64,000 nt of DNA, from contig CP136067.1 in assembly GCA_032622095.1 (NCBI GenBank), positions 54,413,899 through 54,477,898 on the forward strand, in the 5' to 3' direction. The position numbers were made by a program, and so were the translations under genes. Under the pieces are notes generated by a model that did no database searches, had not been told where the DNA came from, and saw nothing but the letters and a program-made list of their open reading frames with translations. Positions 1-10,760 of the stretch are shown here, piece after piece. The DNA comes from Siphonodentalium dalli. Its lineage: Eukaryota; Mollusca; Scaphopoda; Gadilida; Siphonodentaliidae. Position 1 is the first letter of the stretch; every line of letters starts with the position of its first letter.

Positions 1-1124
1 TATCATCGGTAATCTGGTGTATTAACCTAATTTCAATGTGGATGTTTGTGTACTTTCAATGAAATTTTAGCCAGAATATTCTTGAAATTGGTTTCAGAAT
101 GGTGGGGGGGGGGGGGGGGGAGGGGGGGGCGTGGTTTGTGGAGAAACAAGATCCTTTCAGATTGCTCTTTCTTCCCTTATAAAGTACATCACCAAATTTT
201 TATGAAACTGGGCTAGTTTAAAATTCAGCTTGGTAAAGTTATACCATTCTTCTATCAACATGATGCTATTACCTTGTGTTGTACTGCATTATAAGGTCGT
301 CCAATCCCTGGGGGTCCAAATTAACATAGATTCCTCTTTTGTTTATAAACTCCCAGTTTGAGTTCAGACAGTGAATATTGTTCATTAGAGAGCACCTGGT
401 AAATTAAAGCTCAGGATATCTTAACCTATCATCAGTATCTGCTGTTTATAAGACCCAGCGTGTAGGATATGATGCATAATAAGGTTTAACAGTTCAAACA
501 CATTACAGAATGAAGCACAATAGTAAACAGCTGTTTTAAGTAAAAAAAAAGTGTCAATTTTTAATAGCAGAGGAGCAGGGTCCACGCTCAACCAAAATTT
601 ACTTTTACCAAATATTTTGTCAAATGAAAATATTTTTTGACAAATTCTTTTACAAATTGCCAAATGCTATCAGTTTCTGCAACTTTGGGTCTTATACTTT
701 TTTTTACTTTTTTCTTGTGACTTACCAAAACATTTGCCAAATGAAAATATATTTTGCAAAATGTGAATTAATTTGCCCGAACCTTGCAGAGGAGTGTTTT
801 TCCCTGATGTCAGGAGCAAATCCCCTTGTGGGGTGCCAGAGAGGAGGCCAAATGGTCCTTCTTGACAGGGGGGATGCTCAGCAACAAATTTCCAACACCC
901 CATCCTCTTCCTCATGACAATATTCCCAAAGCTAGAAGATTGCATTTGAACCCACTCTTGAATTTTCGACTGGGACCTCGCATAACACCACGTTTTTAAA
1001 CCACCTACAACCAAGATTTTGGGTGGAGGTGGCGGAGACGGTATCCTTGGTCACAGTGGGGATAGTTCCATCTCCAGTTGTCATAGCTAAGATCATGACA
1101 CATTATATTTTTTCCACTTTCCAG
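1..1124 (+). other. Upstream intron of the ADAR-like gene
   Basis: No exon can be supported here. The stretch ends in a pyrimidine-rich tract and AG at 1123-1124, a good 3' splice site for the exon that follows. A G-rich homopolymer tract lies at about 104-129. I looked for a double-stranded-RNA-binding domain, which should precede the deaminase domain in ADAR proteins, and found none, so those exons lie before the window. Confidence 0.6.
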
Positions 1125-1787
1125 AACAAATGCCAGTCCACATAGAAGGGAGGGAGGAGTTACCACAGCACATGGCTGATCTGGTGTCTCGAAAAATCCT
1201 CGAGAAATTTGGCGAGCTCACTGAAGACTTTACATCGAATCTAGCGAAGCGGAAAGTGTTAGCTGGTGTCGTCATGACAACAGGTCTAGAATCCGAAGAT
1301 GCTGACGTCATCTGTGTTACCACAGGAACCAAATGCATCAATGGCGAGTACATCAACACCCAAGGTTTTGCACTGAATGATTGTCACGCCGAAATTGTTT
1401 CCCGACGATGCCTTGTACGATTTCTTTATCACAAACTTCTTGATCACATATTCCGAGGTGGCACTGATGCAGCTTCTATTTTTGAGAAATGTGAAATCGA
1501 GGACAAATATCAAGTTAAGGAGAATATAAAATTCCATCTGTACATCAGTACCGCTCCCTGTGGCGACTGCAGGATTTTCTCCCCACACGAGACCGAAATC
1601 TCAGACCGACATCCAAATCGCAAGACTAGAGGTCAGCTGAGAACGAAGATAGAATCTGGGGAAGGGACGATTCCGGTGAAGAATGGTAGTACGATCCAGA
1701 CATGGGACGGTGTGCTGCAAGGGGAGCGACTCCTAACAATGTCTTGCAGTGATAAGATCGCTAAATGGAACACCATGGGTTGCCAAG
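1125..1787 (+). CDS. ADAR2-like RNA adenosine deaminase, internal exon with catalytic core
   Basis: This exon encodes most of the adenosine-deaminase domain of an ADAR enzyme, which converts adenosine to inosine in double-stranded RNA, mainly in the nucleus. Numbering from the Met at 1130, the zinc and proton-shuttle motif CHAE has His86 and Glu88. The other zinc ligands are Cys144 (in APCGDC) and Cys206 (in SCSDK). The base-flipping loop GEGTIPV carries the conserved Glu at 178. The wording KCINGEY, HPNRK and TWDGVLQGERLLTMSCSDK matches vertebrate ADAR2 (ADARB1) more closely than ADAR1, judged by eye from memory. Acceptor AG is at 1123-1124 and donor CAAG|GTAAGA at 1788; the exon ends in phase 1. 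The Met at 1130 is internal and is not the start, because the frame is open to the acceptor. A TTAA-flanked element begins 17 nt after the donor. Confidence 0.96.
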
Positions 1788-1804
1788 GTAAGATTCTCAT
1801 CCAT

Positions 1805-2204
1805 TTAACCCTTTACCCAACAAACCGGCCAAAACCGGCCAAATAAAGCTTCAACAGCCTAAAATATCTTCGGTCTGTCTCAATAGAACCATACAAATAT
1901 GGATATCATTGGAACCGGCTCCTTGACCACATTGTGATAGTTACAGTTATGCCCTGTGCCAATGCATTCTCTTATATATGCGAGTCGACCATAGGTCGCC
2001 TCGCATATATAAGAGAATGCATTGGCCTAAACAAAATCTTTTTTTAACACTTTTTACCATTTTTTCTTACATTCTTTAACAATTTTATAATTTGTAATGT
2101 GTTAAGCCAATGCATTCTCTTATATATGCGAGGCGACCTATGGTCGACTCGCATATATAAGAGAATGCATTGGCACAGGGCCCTTCTGTTGGGTAAAGGG
2201 TTAA
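1805..2204. mobile_element. Twin-hairpin TTAA element (family A variant), intact
   Basis: A non-autonomous element flanked by TTAA at 1805-1808 and 2201-2204, with inverted ends CCCTTTACCCAAC / GTTGGGTAAAGGG. TTAA duplication with CCC-starting ends is typical of the piggyBac superfamily. Inside are two separate hairpins (about 1958-2023 and 2104-2174) made from the same block, GCCAATGCATTCTCTTATAT, and its reverse complement. It encodes no transposase. It sits 17 nt inside the ADAR intron. Confidence 0.8.
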
Positions 2205-2915
2205 GATTGGAGATAGTGTCCCAAATTTACCATTTTACTTGTAGTTGTTATTCTTGGAACACATATATTCTGACGAGGCCTGTTCTGTTGTTAGTGTCCT
2301 TGAACTAAACGCTGAATTTTCACAAATGTCCAATCGATAAGGAAATTTCAATTTTAATCTTCTGAAGTTGAAATTTCAGTCTAAAGTCAGATCTTAATTC
2401 TCATAATTTGTCTAGGAAATTTGCATTAAATTTCAAGAAAATTTTGAGTACCAAATAAACTTTATTGAAAAAAAAGAAAAGAAGAGAATTCACAAAATCT
2501 ATAAAGGACATCCATACATTTTCATTATATCTGCTCTATTTTGCATGCATTCAAGTAATGCCCTGTTTCAATACGACTTTGCCTTTATAATTAGTTGCTC
2601 CGAACTTCTGACTATCTTTCCTGATCTTGTCAGTTGACCAGGCTTGTCAGGGCTCATTCAAGCGGAAAGCTTTGTTCAGTTCAGTTTATTAGGCTCACAG
2701 AGAGTCTATTAAACTTTGTGTTTTCAGCTTCTCCCCAGTTACTGGTGTGGGTTATAGATGATCGTCTATTATGATATTTCCAGCTTCAGTGCAACACTGA
2801 CTTGTGATCGTGACATTCAAATATAATTATTTTGAAACACCGAAACCAATTTTCACATTTGTGTGATTCTGTTGTCAAGAATAAACTTGTGCATGACTGA
2901 CGTATGTTGGTGCCA
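2205..2915. other. ADAR intron, no recognised feature
   Basis: AT-rich intronic sequence. I see no open frame with protein-like composition and no clear repeat boundary. Confidence 0.5.
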
Positions 2916-4068
2916 CCCAAGTCTGAGTTTAGTCTGCTAGCATCACCAAATTCACCCTCTGGGGACCGCATCTGCTATGGGATGTATACCTAGACTCAGT
3001 TTGAAGTTCCCAAATACCTTACTCGTATTTAAATTCACGCAGGACTATTTTTCGCTCAGTTTTGAATTCGCGCACTTTTAATTCACGCACCTTGATGCGC
3101 GAATTCAAAACTGACAAAACTATTTTCGTAAAATGTTTGGATTTGATGACAGTTTCAGATCTTAATCGTTAATGAAGATACGTGTGCATATTAAACAGCA
3201 TCATTGGTGGCTTTACACCGTGTATAATTTAACATAACTGCATCATCAATGTCTTGTGAAGACGGGTGTTTATACCCTCCAAATAATTCTTCTGATACTG
3301 AAATAGTTATAAACATAATTTAAATGAAATCTAAAGACATAAAATCAACAACCGCGTATTGAAAAACTTACATCAGAAAAAGTATAAACTTGGTGACATA
3401 ACACTCCAGACTGTTTGGTCACGGTGTAGTGCCAGCATTGTTGGGGGGGGCGTGCGTCTTCAGTCTGTATTTCTTACAAGTATTTCAACATCAATGATGT
3501 TGCCATGATTTGTTGCTATATAGTTATGTCATTATACATATCAGTAATGGTTTTGATGTTGGTTGCCCGCATGTAAATTCTAGTCATAGTAGGCTAGTAG
3601 CCTAATATTTGGTCCAACCTTCCGTAATGTGAATACATTTATTACATAACTCATCAACATAATAATAACCATATTGTTTCCTGCTGGTTTGGTATAAACT
3701 CAGGTGTCGTACTATTTTTCACTCAGTTTTAAATTCGCGGACTGGTGCGTGAAAATTAGTACTGCGCGAATTTAAATACGAGTAAGGTAGTGAATATTGT
3801 GATGTACACCCATTGGGAACCTTGATTGTGCAATATGTCTTCTACCAATTTGGGGATATAGAGAATCTAAACTATAAAAGAAATAGAATCAATGTGAAGA
3901 AGTTTCTATAGAAATTTGATGATAAAGAAACTTTCCCAGAGAAGATGAGGCTTAAGCAGAAAGGTCCCCAGAGGGTGAATTTAGTGATGCTAGCTTGCTA
4001 TGTGGGATAGAGTCACTAAATTCTCCCTCTAGGGACCTCATTCTGCAAATTACAGACATACTATAATC
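2916..4068. mobile_element. Family D element (GCAGAATGAGG palindromes) split by an insertion
   Basis: Its two outer parts (2916-3014 and 3790-4068) match, in order, the uninterrupted copy at about 49615-50080. They share a palindrome near 3955-4055 in which a GGTCCCCAGAGGGTGAATTTAG arm faces its reverse complement. The middle (3017-3787) is a separate TA-flanked element, so this is a host repeat with a younger insertion. Confidence 0.7.
3017..3787. mobile_element. TA-flanked inverted-repeat element (family E), inserted in family D
   Basis: The terminal inverted repeats are CCTTACTCGTATTTAAATTC at the left and its complement GAATTTAAATACGAGTAAGG at the right, flanked by TA on both sides (3015-3016 and 3788-3789). 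Subterminal blocks of the type TTTAAATTCGCGCA...GTACTATTTTTC repeat inside. TA duplication suggests a Tc1/mariner-type MITE. There is no coding potential. Related copies are at 60859-61517 and, in pieces, 23665-23875. Confidence 0.75.
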
Positions 4069-5061
4069 AGACTCTCAGCAGATCCTTTTCTCTCATTGGT
4101 TCTCTATGACACAAAAAATGTCATTAATTTCTCAATTTGTTGATGTTATCACAGAAATATCATAATGGCCGATCAATGTACCGAGGGAAACAAATCATTA
4201 GATGTCTGAGCTATTTCTTTTGGATTATTTTCGTGGTTTACCAAGATAAGTGTGAAAATATGCATATTTTGGCCGATCCGCTGTAACTCGCTCTTCAGAT
4301 ATAACACACACCGGTTACCAGGGGTGAGCTTGTGTGACTCGATTGGGCTCTTTTGGCATGTTGTATTTTCCGCTTGGTTCACCATCCTGGCCCAGTCTTA
4401 TTGCATCTTATTACTCTTTAACAGTTCACAAAACAAACATTCATTTCTTAAGTAATTACTATGACAAATTGGTGTCATTAGAATTTTTTTGTTGAATACG
4501 TCATGCCATCCTTTAATTGTACATATGTCAGACAATGGTGTCAATGTTTATACACATTAATTCCATGAGTTCACTAGGTTCTCTCTTATGGAGCATGAAC
4601 GTTATTTCAACCCTCAAATTTATTAAATGTGAAAAGGCCATCAAAGTGTCAACTTGAGAAAATTAAGGGCATTTTTTGTAACAACATCATTTAGCCCTAC
4701 CAGCATCATAGAAATTCAGCAGGAACCACCAATATCATAACCGCTTAACCAGGGGTTTCACTCTAAATGGAGAAGGAACTAATCTAAAACCCTTTATGCA
4801 TCTGAAGGCGAGACCTCTCAGCTGCCTTCCACAGTTTGTGGCCCAGTGATCAGTGGATTCAGTGCACATTCTTCTGGTATGACAGCTTTACTGCTTCGAC
4901 CTCATTAGTCGACTTCCTCTCTCAATACACCATGAAATAACCGCAGCCAAATGCATAATCAATGCATTTGGTGCATGTTCATTAAAACCAGATAATTGAG
5001 CTGTTCAAACCGCTCACCAAGGTTTTCTTTCTTCATAACATTTACTTACCTTCACTGACTG
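4069..5061. other. ADAR intron, nothing recognised
   Basis: I see no exon, RNA gene or repeat boundary that can be supported in this stretch. Confidence 0.45.
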
Positions 5062-5264
5062 TTAACTCTTTCTGAACTAAATGGATTATCCCACCCACTT
5101 ATAACAATATATATTGGAATGGTCTATTGTTAATTTGGAGGTGTGTTCAGGATATATAAGTAGACGGCAGACAGAAAAATATTCAGACCTATTGAACTTA
5201 TTATCTGAACATTTCCTAAGAGAACTACTCATCAATGAGTATTTAATAGTAAAGAAAGGGTTAT
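5062..5264. mobile_element. Family B TTAA element, somewhat decayed
   Basis: Starts TTAACTCTTTCTGAACTAAATGG and ends AGTAAAGAAAGGGTTA. The interior has the family B hallmarks ATTGGAATGGTCTATT, CAGATAATAAGTTCAAC-like and CAATGAGTATTTA. It is related to the copies at 18176, 49067 and 52751. The TTAA site and CCCTTTC-type ends suggest piggyBac-like mobilisation. Confidence 0.6.
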
Positions 5265-6078
5265 TATATGCCTGAATATTGTTTGTAAATATAGATTTAA
5301 GATGCATAATCTCATTAAGCACCCCTCAATATCTATTTATTTGTATTCGGGGGTAAAAAATATTTCTTTCGAGTCGAGGAACCAACCTATACAGCACATA
5401 GTTATTCGATATCGATTTTTGAAATCTATTATTTTTCACCATCAAGACTTAATAGTGGCCCAGTAAAAAATCGATGAGCTGATGGTCTCAAACCAAATAG
5501 CGGATGAAGATGGATAACTCCAAAATCAAGAGACTTTGTGTTGATAATAAGGCCAAAGTTTTTTGACCGACATGTTGATAAATAACACGTTTTGTGCAAT
5601 GATATACTATAGTTGACAGTGGTTAGCATTATATTTGGTCAATTAATCGATTCTGACAACTTAAGCGGCATTTCTAAAAATGTTGTTGTTGTTGTTGGAA
5701 TCTGATAATATGGGGACCATCGAATCGGATTGAGCACCGTTAACAATATTTTATGGACCTATCTCAGCTTTTAAAAATAGTGACGTTTAATTAATTCTCG
5801 CAAATAAATGGAATCGACTCACTCATTTATGTGGTATCTTATGATAATATGCAAGGCATATAGAACGACCCCCATGTGATGTTAAGAGGAAGAACCTTGC
5901 GAATGATCTGTAGTCATAAACCTATTTAGACCTTCTGCATGGTAATAACTCGAATGTTTTCAGATTGATCTTGTAGACCTTTTGTATCATATGTGAGTAG
6001 ATTTCGATATACACGTACCTATGGTTTATAGACATCGACCTTTGATAATATATAGGCCTTTATATTAAATGCATTGAA
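5265..6078. other. ADAR intron, nothing recognised
   Basis: AT-rich sequence with a short GTT microsatellite near 5682-5696. No feature can be supported. Confidence 0.45.
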
Positions 6079-6350
6079 TTAACCAACCCTTCCATGAGTG
6101 GAGCTTCCTGAAATTTTACGAAAACCCTGTGCCAAAGCATTCTCTTATAGAAGAGTCTACCTTAGGGAGCCTCGCATATATAAGAGAACACATTGGCCTA
6201 ACCTAACAATATTTATCTTGACCTAGTAGTAATCCAGTGCATTCTCTTACATATGCGAGGCTCCCTATGGGGGACTCGCATCTACAAGAGAATGCTTGGC
6301 ACATGATCTTTAATGCTGCACCAGCGCAGTTCTCATCATGAAAGGGTTAA
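6079..6350. mobile_element. Family A twin-hairpin TTAA element
   Basis: TTAA is present at both ends (6079-6082 and 6347-6350), with a right end ATCATGAAAGGGTTAA. It contains degraded copies of the GCATTCTCTTATATATGCGAG block in both orientations. No coding capacity. Confidence 0.65.
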
Positions 6351-6696
6351 ATTAATTGAATTAAGCATGCATACATCAGACTGATAAAGGCACATCGATG
6401 AGAAGAATCTTGAATAGAAAGGAGGGTTGTTTATGAAAAAACCAGGAAAATAGATTAATCCAGGTTTCTAGAAGCAGATATCGTGAATCATGATGCAGTG
6501 ATTGCAATGTAATGTTGATGGCAAATATCACCTCTGCAATGCAAAATGATTCATTGCTGGCGTATTGAGAATTGGCAAAATAATGTTTCTGGCTTCTTTC
6601 AACGAAAATCAATATGAATTTGAGGACAGTGATTAATAGTTGTGTCATACCAAATTTCATTGTTATAATATTTTTTGGCAGTGTGAAAATTCTTTT

Positions 6697-6963
6697 AGCT
6701 CTTTTTAATGGGATCTGCACTGGTGCAGCATTAAAGATCCTATGCCAGTGCATTCTCTTAAATATGTGAGTCTCCCACAGGGAGCATCGCATATATAAGA
6801 GAATGCACTGGCTTACAAGGTTGTGGTAAATATTGTTAGGCCAATGCATTCTCTTATATATACGAAGTTATCTATACAATGTACGAAACTCGCATATATA
6901 CGAGGATACATTGGTACATGGTTTTCCCAAAATTTCAGCAAGCTCCAGTCATGGAAGAGTTAA
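6697..6963. mobile_element. Family A twin-hairpin TTAA element
   Basis: Two hairpins (about 6748-6812 and 6839-6915) are separated by the linker TTACAAGG...TATTGTTAGGCC seen in other copies. The right end is CTCCAGTCATGGAAGAGTTAA; the left end is degraded. No coding capacity. Confidence 0.6.
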
Positions 6964-7035
6964 ATGAATCAGTCAGTTAGAAAATATATTCCAGTCACGG
7001 AATGGTTCAGCGATGTATAATCCTCAAGTTTCAAA

Positions 7036-7215
7036 TTAATCCTTTATTTACTATTTAATATGGATTCTCCCATTCAGTTATGAAAGTATACATTGGAATG
7101 GTCTATTATTCATCTGGAGGGGTGTTAATGAAAAATAAGAAACGGCAGATAATACGAGAGCAGAAAGGATTCCTACTCATTGGTGGGAAATGTTCAGATA
7201 ATAAATTCAACATAA
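7036..7215. mobile_element. Family B TTAA element fragment
   Basis: Contains the family B segments ATGGATTCTCCCATTCAGTTAT, ACATTGGAATGGTCTATTATTCATCTGGAGG and GTTCAGATAATAAATTCAAC. The right terminus is missing. Confidence 0.5.
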
Positions 7216-7256
7216 TAGCCTATGGTATTTGTGGAACTAATTTTCACAACATGTAT

Positions 7257-7440
7257 AATTTTGTCCGAGCTTTTATTCCTACATTTTTAGGTCAATTTTT
7301 TAAAAACTTAGCACATATATTTAGTACCATGGGAATCTGTGCACCTGTGATTATGACGGCTGTCCGACATTTTTTGGTGGAGTTATCCCCCCTTTTTCGA
7401 CTTAGAACTTTTATTCCTAAATATTTCGGTCAATACCGGT
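7257..7440. repeat. Dispersed repeat copy 1 (TTTATTCCTACATTTTTAGG type)
   Basis: Matches sequence near 10485-10610 and 10670-10760: the same run of 'cttttattcctacattt', 'aacttggcacagatat', 'gcacctgtgattatga' and 'ggtggagttatccccc'. The open frame through it (7080-7442) is not conserved in the other copies, so I treat it as non-coding. Confidence 0.55.
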
Positions 7441-8340
7441 AGGTTTAAGATTAGGGTTAGGGTTGTGCACCTGCAATGGGAACTGTTATTTTATTTTATT
7501 ATTTTAACTAAATGTTTACTGACATGTGAAACATCTTAGTATTTAAAAAACACGGGGGGGGGGGGGTATCCTTAGTCCCCATTGGGACAGTTACACCTCT
7601 AGTTTTCTGATCATTTAGTAAAGAGAGGATAAATCAGTGTGTTATGCTTCTATTTATCAATACAATGAAGTGATCTTCATCTCCACATCAAGTCCCCCCA
7701 CCCACTGACTCAAACAACCTTAGCTCAGAAAAAGTTAATTTCTCGCCTGTTCATGTGTATATTATTAAAAAACCAAATAAGCAATAAAATCAGAAGATTA
7801 TTTTTTGTCCTCTGAGACATCACACATAGAAATAACTCAGATCATTGAATTGGAAGTGAGTTCAGAGTGTGTCCTTCAGTGCAGAATGAGGCGTATGGGA
7901 ATGTCGAGATATCATGTCTAGACTAATCAGCATACAAATCTATTTCTTCTAGGCGTACAGCCAATCTGCAATTCAAATTCAAGGGGACGCTATGAGGCTA
8001 CACCCAACATTTGGATCATGCAAAACTAGATTTATGAGTCTAATTATTATAATTATCTGTAAATTATTATCCTACCGAGTGACCTGGTACATGTCTGTAG
8101 ATTGTAATTAACTTTGGTTTGACAACACACCTTTCAAAAGACGTTTATGTGACATCTCTGCGATTTTTGACATTGTAAAAGGACACTGGTGGCCCGTTGG
8201 TTTATACAGCACCGTGTACTCGATCATTGTAAACTGTCCTGTATGGGAGTGATGTTCTAATCATTGCTGAATTCATTCACATCTTGATCTCCATGGATAT
8301 AGCCAGCCTCTCTCTAGCTGCTAACATAATTCTTGTGATC
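7441..8340. other. ADAR intron, nothing recognised
   Basis: Contains a G-rich homopolymer near 7554-7567. No exon or repeat boundary is supported. Confidence 0.45.
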
Positions 8341-8343
8341 ATC

Positions 8344-8722
8344 ATTCCTGAAATTTTGCAAAAACCATGTGCCAATTCATTTTGTTATAAATGCGAGTCT
8401 CCCATATCTTATATAGGCATATATAAGATAATACAGTAGGTTAATACTATTTACATCAATTGGCCTTGTAAGCCAGTGCATTCTCTTATACAGAAATGTC
8501 CTAAATAATCGACTTCTTAACCACAGCAGAATTATGGGTAATTTTTCAGGATTTAGTCAACTAAATCCTGAACAAATTTCCCATAATTCTGCTGTGGTTA
8601 AGGAGTGGATTATTTAAGGCATTGCTGTAGGTGCGAGGCTCCCTATGGGAGACTAACATATATAAGATAATGCACTGGATCTTTAATAGTGCACCAGCGC
8701 AGCTCCTTTCTTGAAGGGGTGT
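8344..8722. mobile_element. Family A element carrying a nested foldback insertion
   Basis: The left part (TTCCTGAAATTTTGCAAAAACCATGTGCC...) and right part (GCGAGGCTCCCTATGGGAGACT...GCACCAGCGCAGCTCC) are the ends of a family A element. They are interrupted by a TA-flanked foldback at 8491-8637. The outer ends are decayed. Confidence 0.65.
8491..8637. mobile_element. TA-flanked foldback element (family F) nested in family A
   Basis: Almost the whole element is one inverted repeat: TTAACCACAGCAGAATTATG...TCAGGATTTAGT faces its complement, and the ends are CAGAAATGTCC / GGCATTGCTG. TA lies on both sides (8489-8490 and 8638-8639). It falls inside the TATATA of a family A hairpin, so the host can be read across the join. 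CAGT-type ends with TA duplication suggest Tc1/mariner. Longer copies are at 20974 and 21968. Confidence 0.75.
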
Positions 8723-8724
8723 TA

Positions 8725-9370
8725 AAGGGGTACTGTACCCCAATTTCAATAAATTCCCAGTGACAATAGCGACCTAATATGAATATTATATTATAAAATA
8801 ACTAATTTGAGTCGACTATGTCTACTGAAAACATTCCGGTTAACAGGCTATCGTAAAAGTAAAATTGAATTATTTAATATAAATTCATTTATGGCTGGAG
8901 TCATAAAATGGAGAATTATGCCATTACGAGTTATCGTTCTTGAAATCGCATATGTTGCGTGTCTTTTATCGACGGCCATTCGCGAACATTATTGAGTTGC
9001 AAACAAAACATGTTACCTGCAAAAGAAGGCCCGTTATAACCGGTTCGGGAAAAAAGGAGAAAGAAACAAGAGTCATAAAGCGTCAAGTATTTTATAGGGA
9101 GTGAGATTGTTCGATGGAAGAGATTTAATGCATCAATCGAAGCTGTGAGCAATGAACTTCCGGTTCTTCCTGCGACCTGCGTCTTCTCCGGTGAAGGTCA
9201 AAAACAAGGCGCGTAGTTTGAAATCGTAATATTTTTGTTTCCAAGATCAATATTTTCTTCGCTAAATTAGGTTTATACGAAACTCATATAACACGAACAC
9301 AATCTAACTTGAAAGTTATTTCAATTGGAGTAAATAAAAAAATTGCCTATCTTAGTGTACAGTACCCCTT
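8725..9370. mobile_element. TA-flanked element with AAGGGGTACTGTAC ends (family G)
   Basis: Terminal inverted repeats AAGGGGTACTGTAC / GTACAGTACCCCTT are flanked by TA (8723-8724 and 9371-9372). The 646-bp element has no open frame of note. A second copy at 57790-58303 is clearly similar over most of its length but lacks about 130 bp of the interior. Confidence 0.75.
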
Positions 9371-9889
9371 TAATATTAAAGTATATCTATAGAATAGATC
9401 ATTCCAGTGTATTATTTTTAGAATTGTCCGAGAAGCCATTCAGAGGGTTAAGTCCAATATCATCAGCTCTGGTACTAAAAGAATTAACTTTTTATCACTG
9501 TGCATAAAATACATGTAGTCTCAATTATAGACTCAATAGAAATCTATGCTTAATGCTTTATGGTTTACCATGTGTCTTTATTAAAGCCAGATCACTCGAT
9601 CTTTATGTGACAGTTGCTTCAATTTCTGAAATTGGAAGAGGACCCCAATGGCCCTTTCCTTACAGAAAAGCATGTGCTCTATCACCATAACCTGTCCAAT
9701 ACAAAGTCTGCCCTGGAATATTGCTGGAATAAACATAATTAGAAAGCTATGGTGAAAGGCATGTAGAGAGTTCCGACACATTTTATAAGCCCGTTTTTAA
9801 AACAGGATGTATTTATTTTTCTCCAACCAACTGTCTCTGCCCATCCGTCTGTCCCTTAATATTTTGTTTCCGGATGATAGCTTTTAATA
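9371..9889. other. ADAR intron, nothing recognised
   Basis: No exon, RNA gene or clear repeat can be supported. Confidence 0.4.
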
Positions 9890-10345
9890 GTTCTACTGAA
9901 CTAAATGGAATGAAATATGTTATGTTCACTACCACAAAAATGGGTCAAGTTAATTTTTGTTGGAATATGGTCTGGCAGCCCATTTTTACCAGCGTTCCCG
10001 ACCATTTTTGAAATTTTCGTTTCTGGATTATAACTTTAGTTAATATATATGGTATGCAGGTTTATAGTTCTACTGAACTAAATGGAATGAAATATGTTAT
10101 GTTCACTACCACAAAAATGGGTCAAGTTCGATTTTGTTGGACTAGGGTCTGGCAGCCCGTTTTTACAGCGTTGCCAAACATTTTTGAAATTTTCGTTTCT
10201 GGATCATAACTTGAGTTAATATATATGGTATGCAGGTTTACAGCCATACAATACGTATCAAGTTCAATTTTGGGTTCCGTCCGCCCATTTTTACCGGAGT
10301 TAAGGACCTTTTTCGACTTGAAATTCAGGTTTTCTTGTTTCACCA
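9890..10345. repeat. Tandem duplication, about 175-bp unit
   Basis: The run 'tagttctactgaactaaatggaatgaaatatgttatg...accacaaaaatgggtcaagtt' followed by 'tctggcagcccatttttacc...gaaattttcgtttctggat' occurs twice, starting near 9888 and 10063. A third partial block (GGTATGCAGGTTTACAGCCATACAATACGTATC) follows. Confidence 0.6.
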
Positions 10346-10429
10346 TATCATTCACACAATTAGACTATCAGGATAGAAAAAATTCACTGTAATTACAATG
10401 GACTCATTGTATCCTCTGTACTAGTCTGT

Positions 10430-10760
10430 AGTGAGTTATGGTGGGGGGGGGGTATACAGGTGTCGGCTTGTCTGTCCGTCTGTAGATGCACTTTTATTCC
10501 TTCATTTTCAGCCAATTTATTTTAAAACTTGGCACAGATACCTGTGCACCTGCGATTATGAGATATGTCTGACTTTTTAGGTGGAGTTATCCCCCTCCCC
10601 CCACCCCCTTAGCGAGTTATGGAGGGGGGGTATATAGGAATCAGCTTGTCCATCCGTCTATCCATAGACGCGACTTTGTCCAAGCTTTTATTCCTACATT
10701 TATCGGTCAATTGTTTTTAAACTTGGCACAGATATTTAGTACCATGGGAAATCTAAAGAG
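10430..10760. repeat. Dispersed repeat copies 2 and 3
   Basis: Two adjacent, diverged copies of the repeat also seen at 7257-7440, each introduced by 'agtgagttatggtgggggggg' or 'agcgagttatggagggggg' and 'cttgtccatccgtc'-like sequence. Non-coding. Confidence 0.55.

Noticed and set aside
2099-2308. Small open frames with QCILLYMR...YKRMHWHR peptides at several loci
   Set aside because: They are translations of the family A hairpin block (GCATTCTCTTATATATGCGAG). They recur only because the element does, and the frames are not otherwise conserved.
7080-7442. 120-residue open frame in the ADAR intron
   Set aside because: It spans a family B element fragment and a dispersed repeat. The homologous repeat near 10500-10760 does not keep the frame open.
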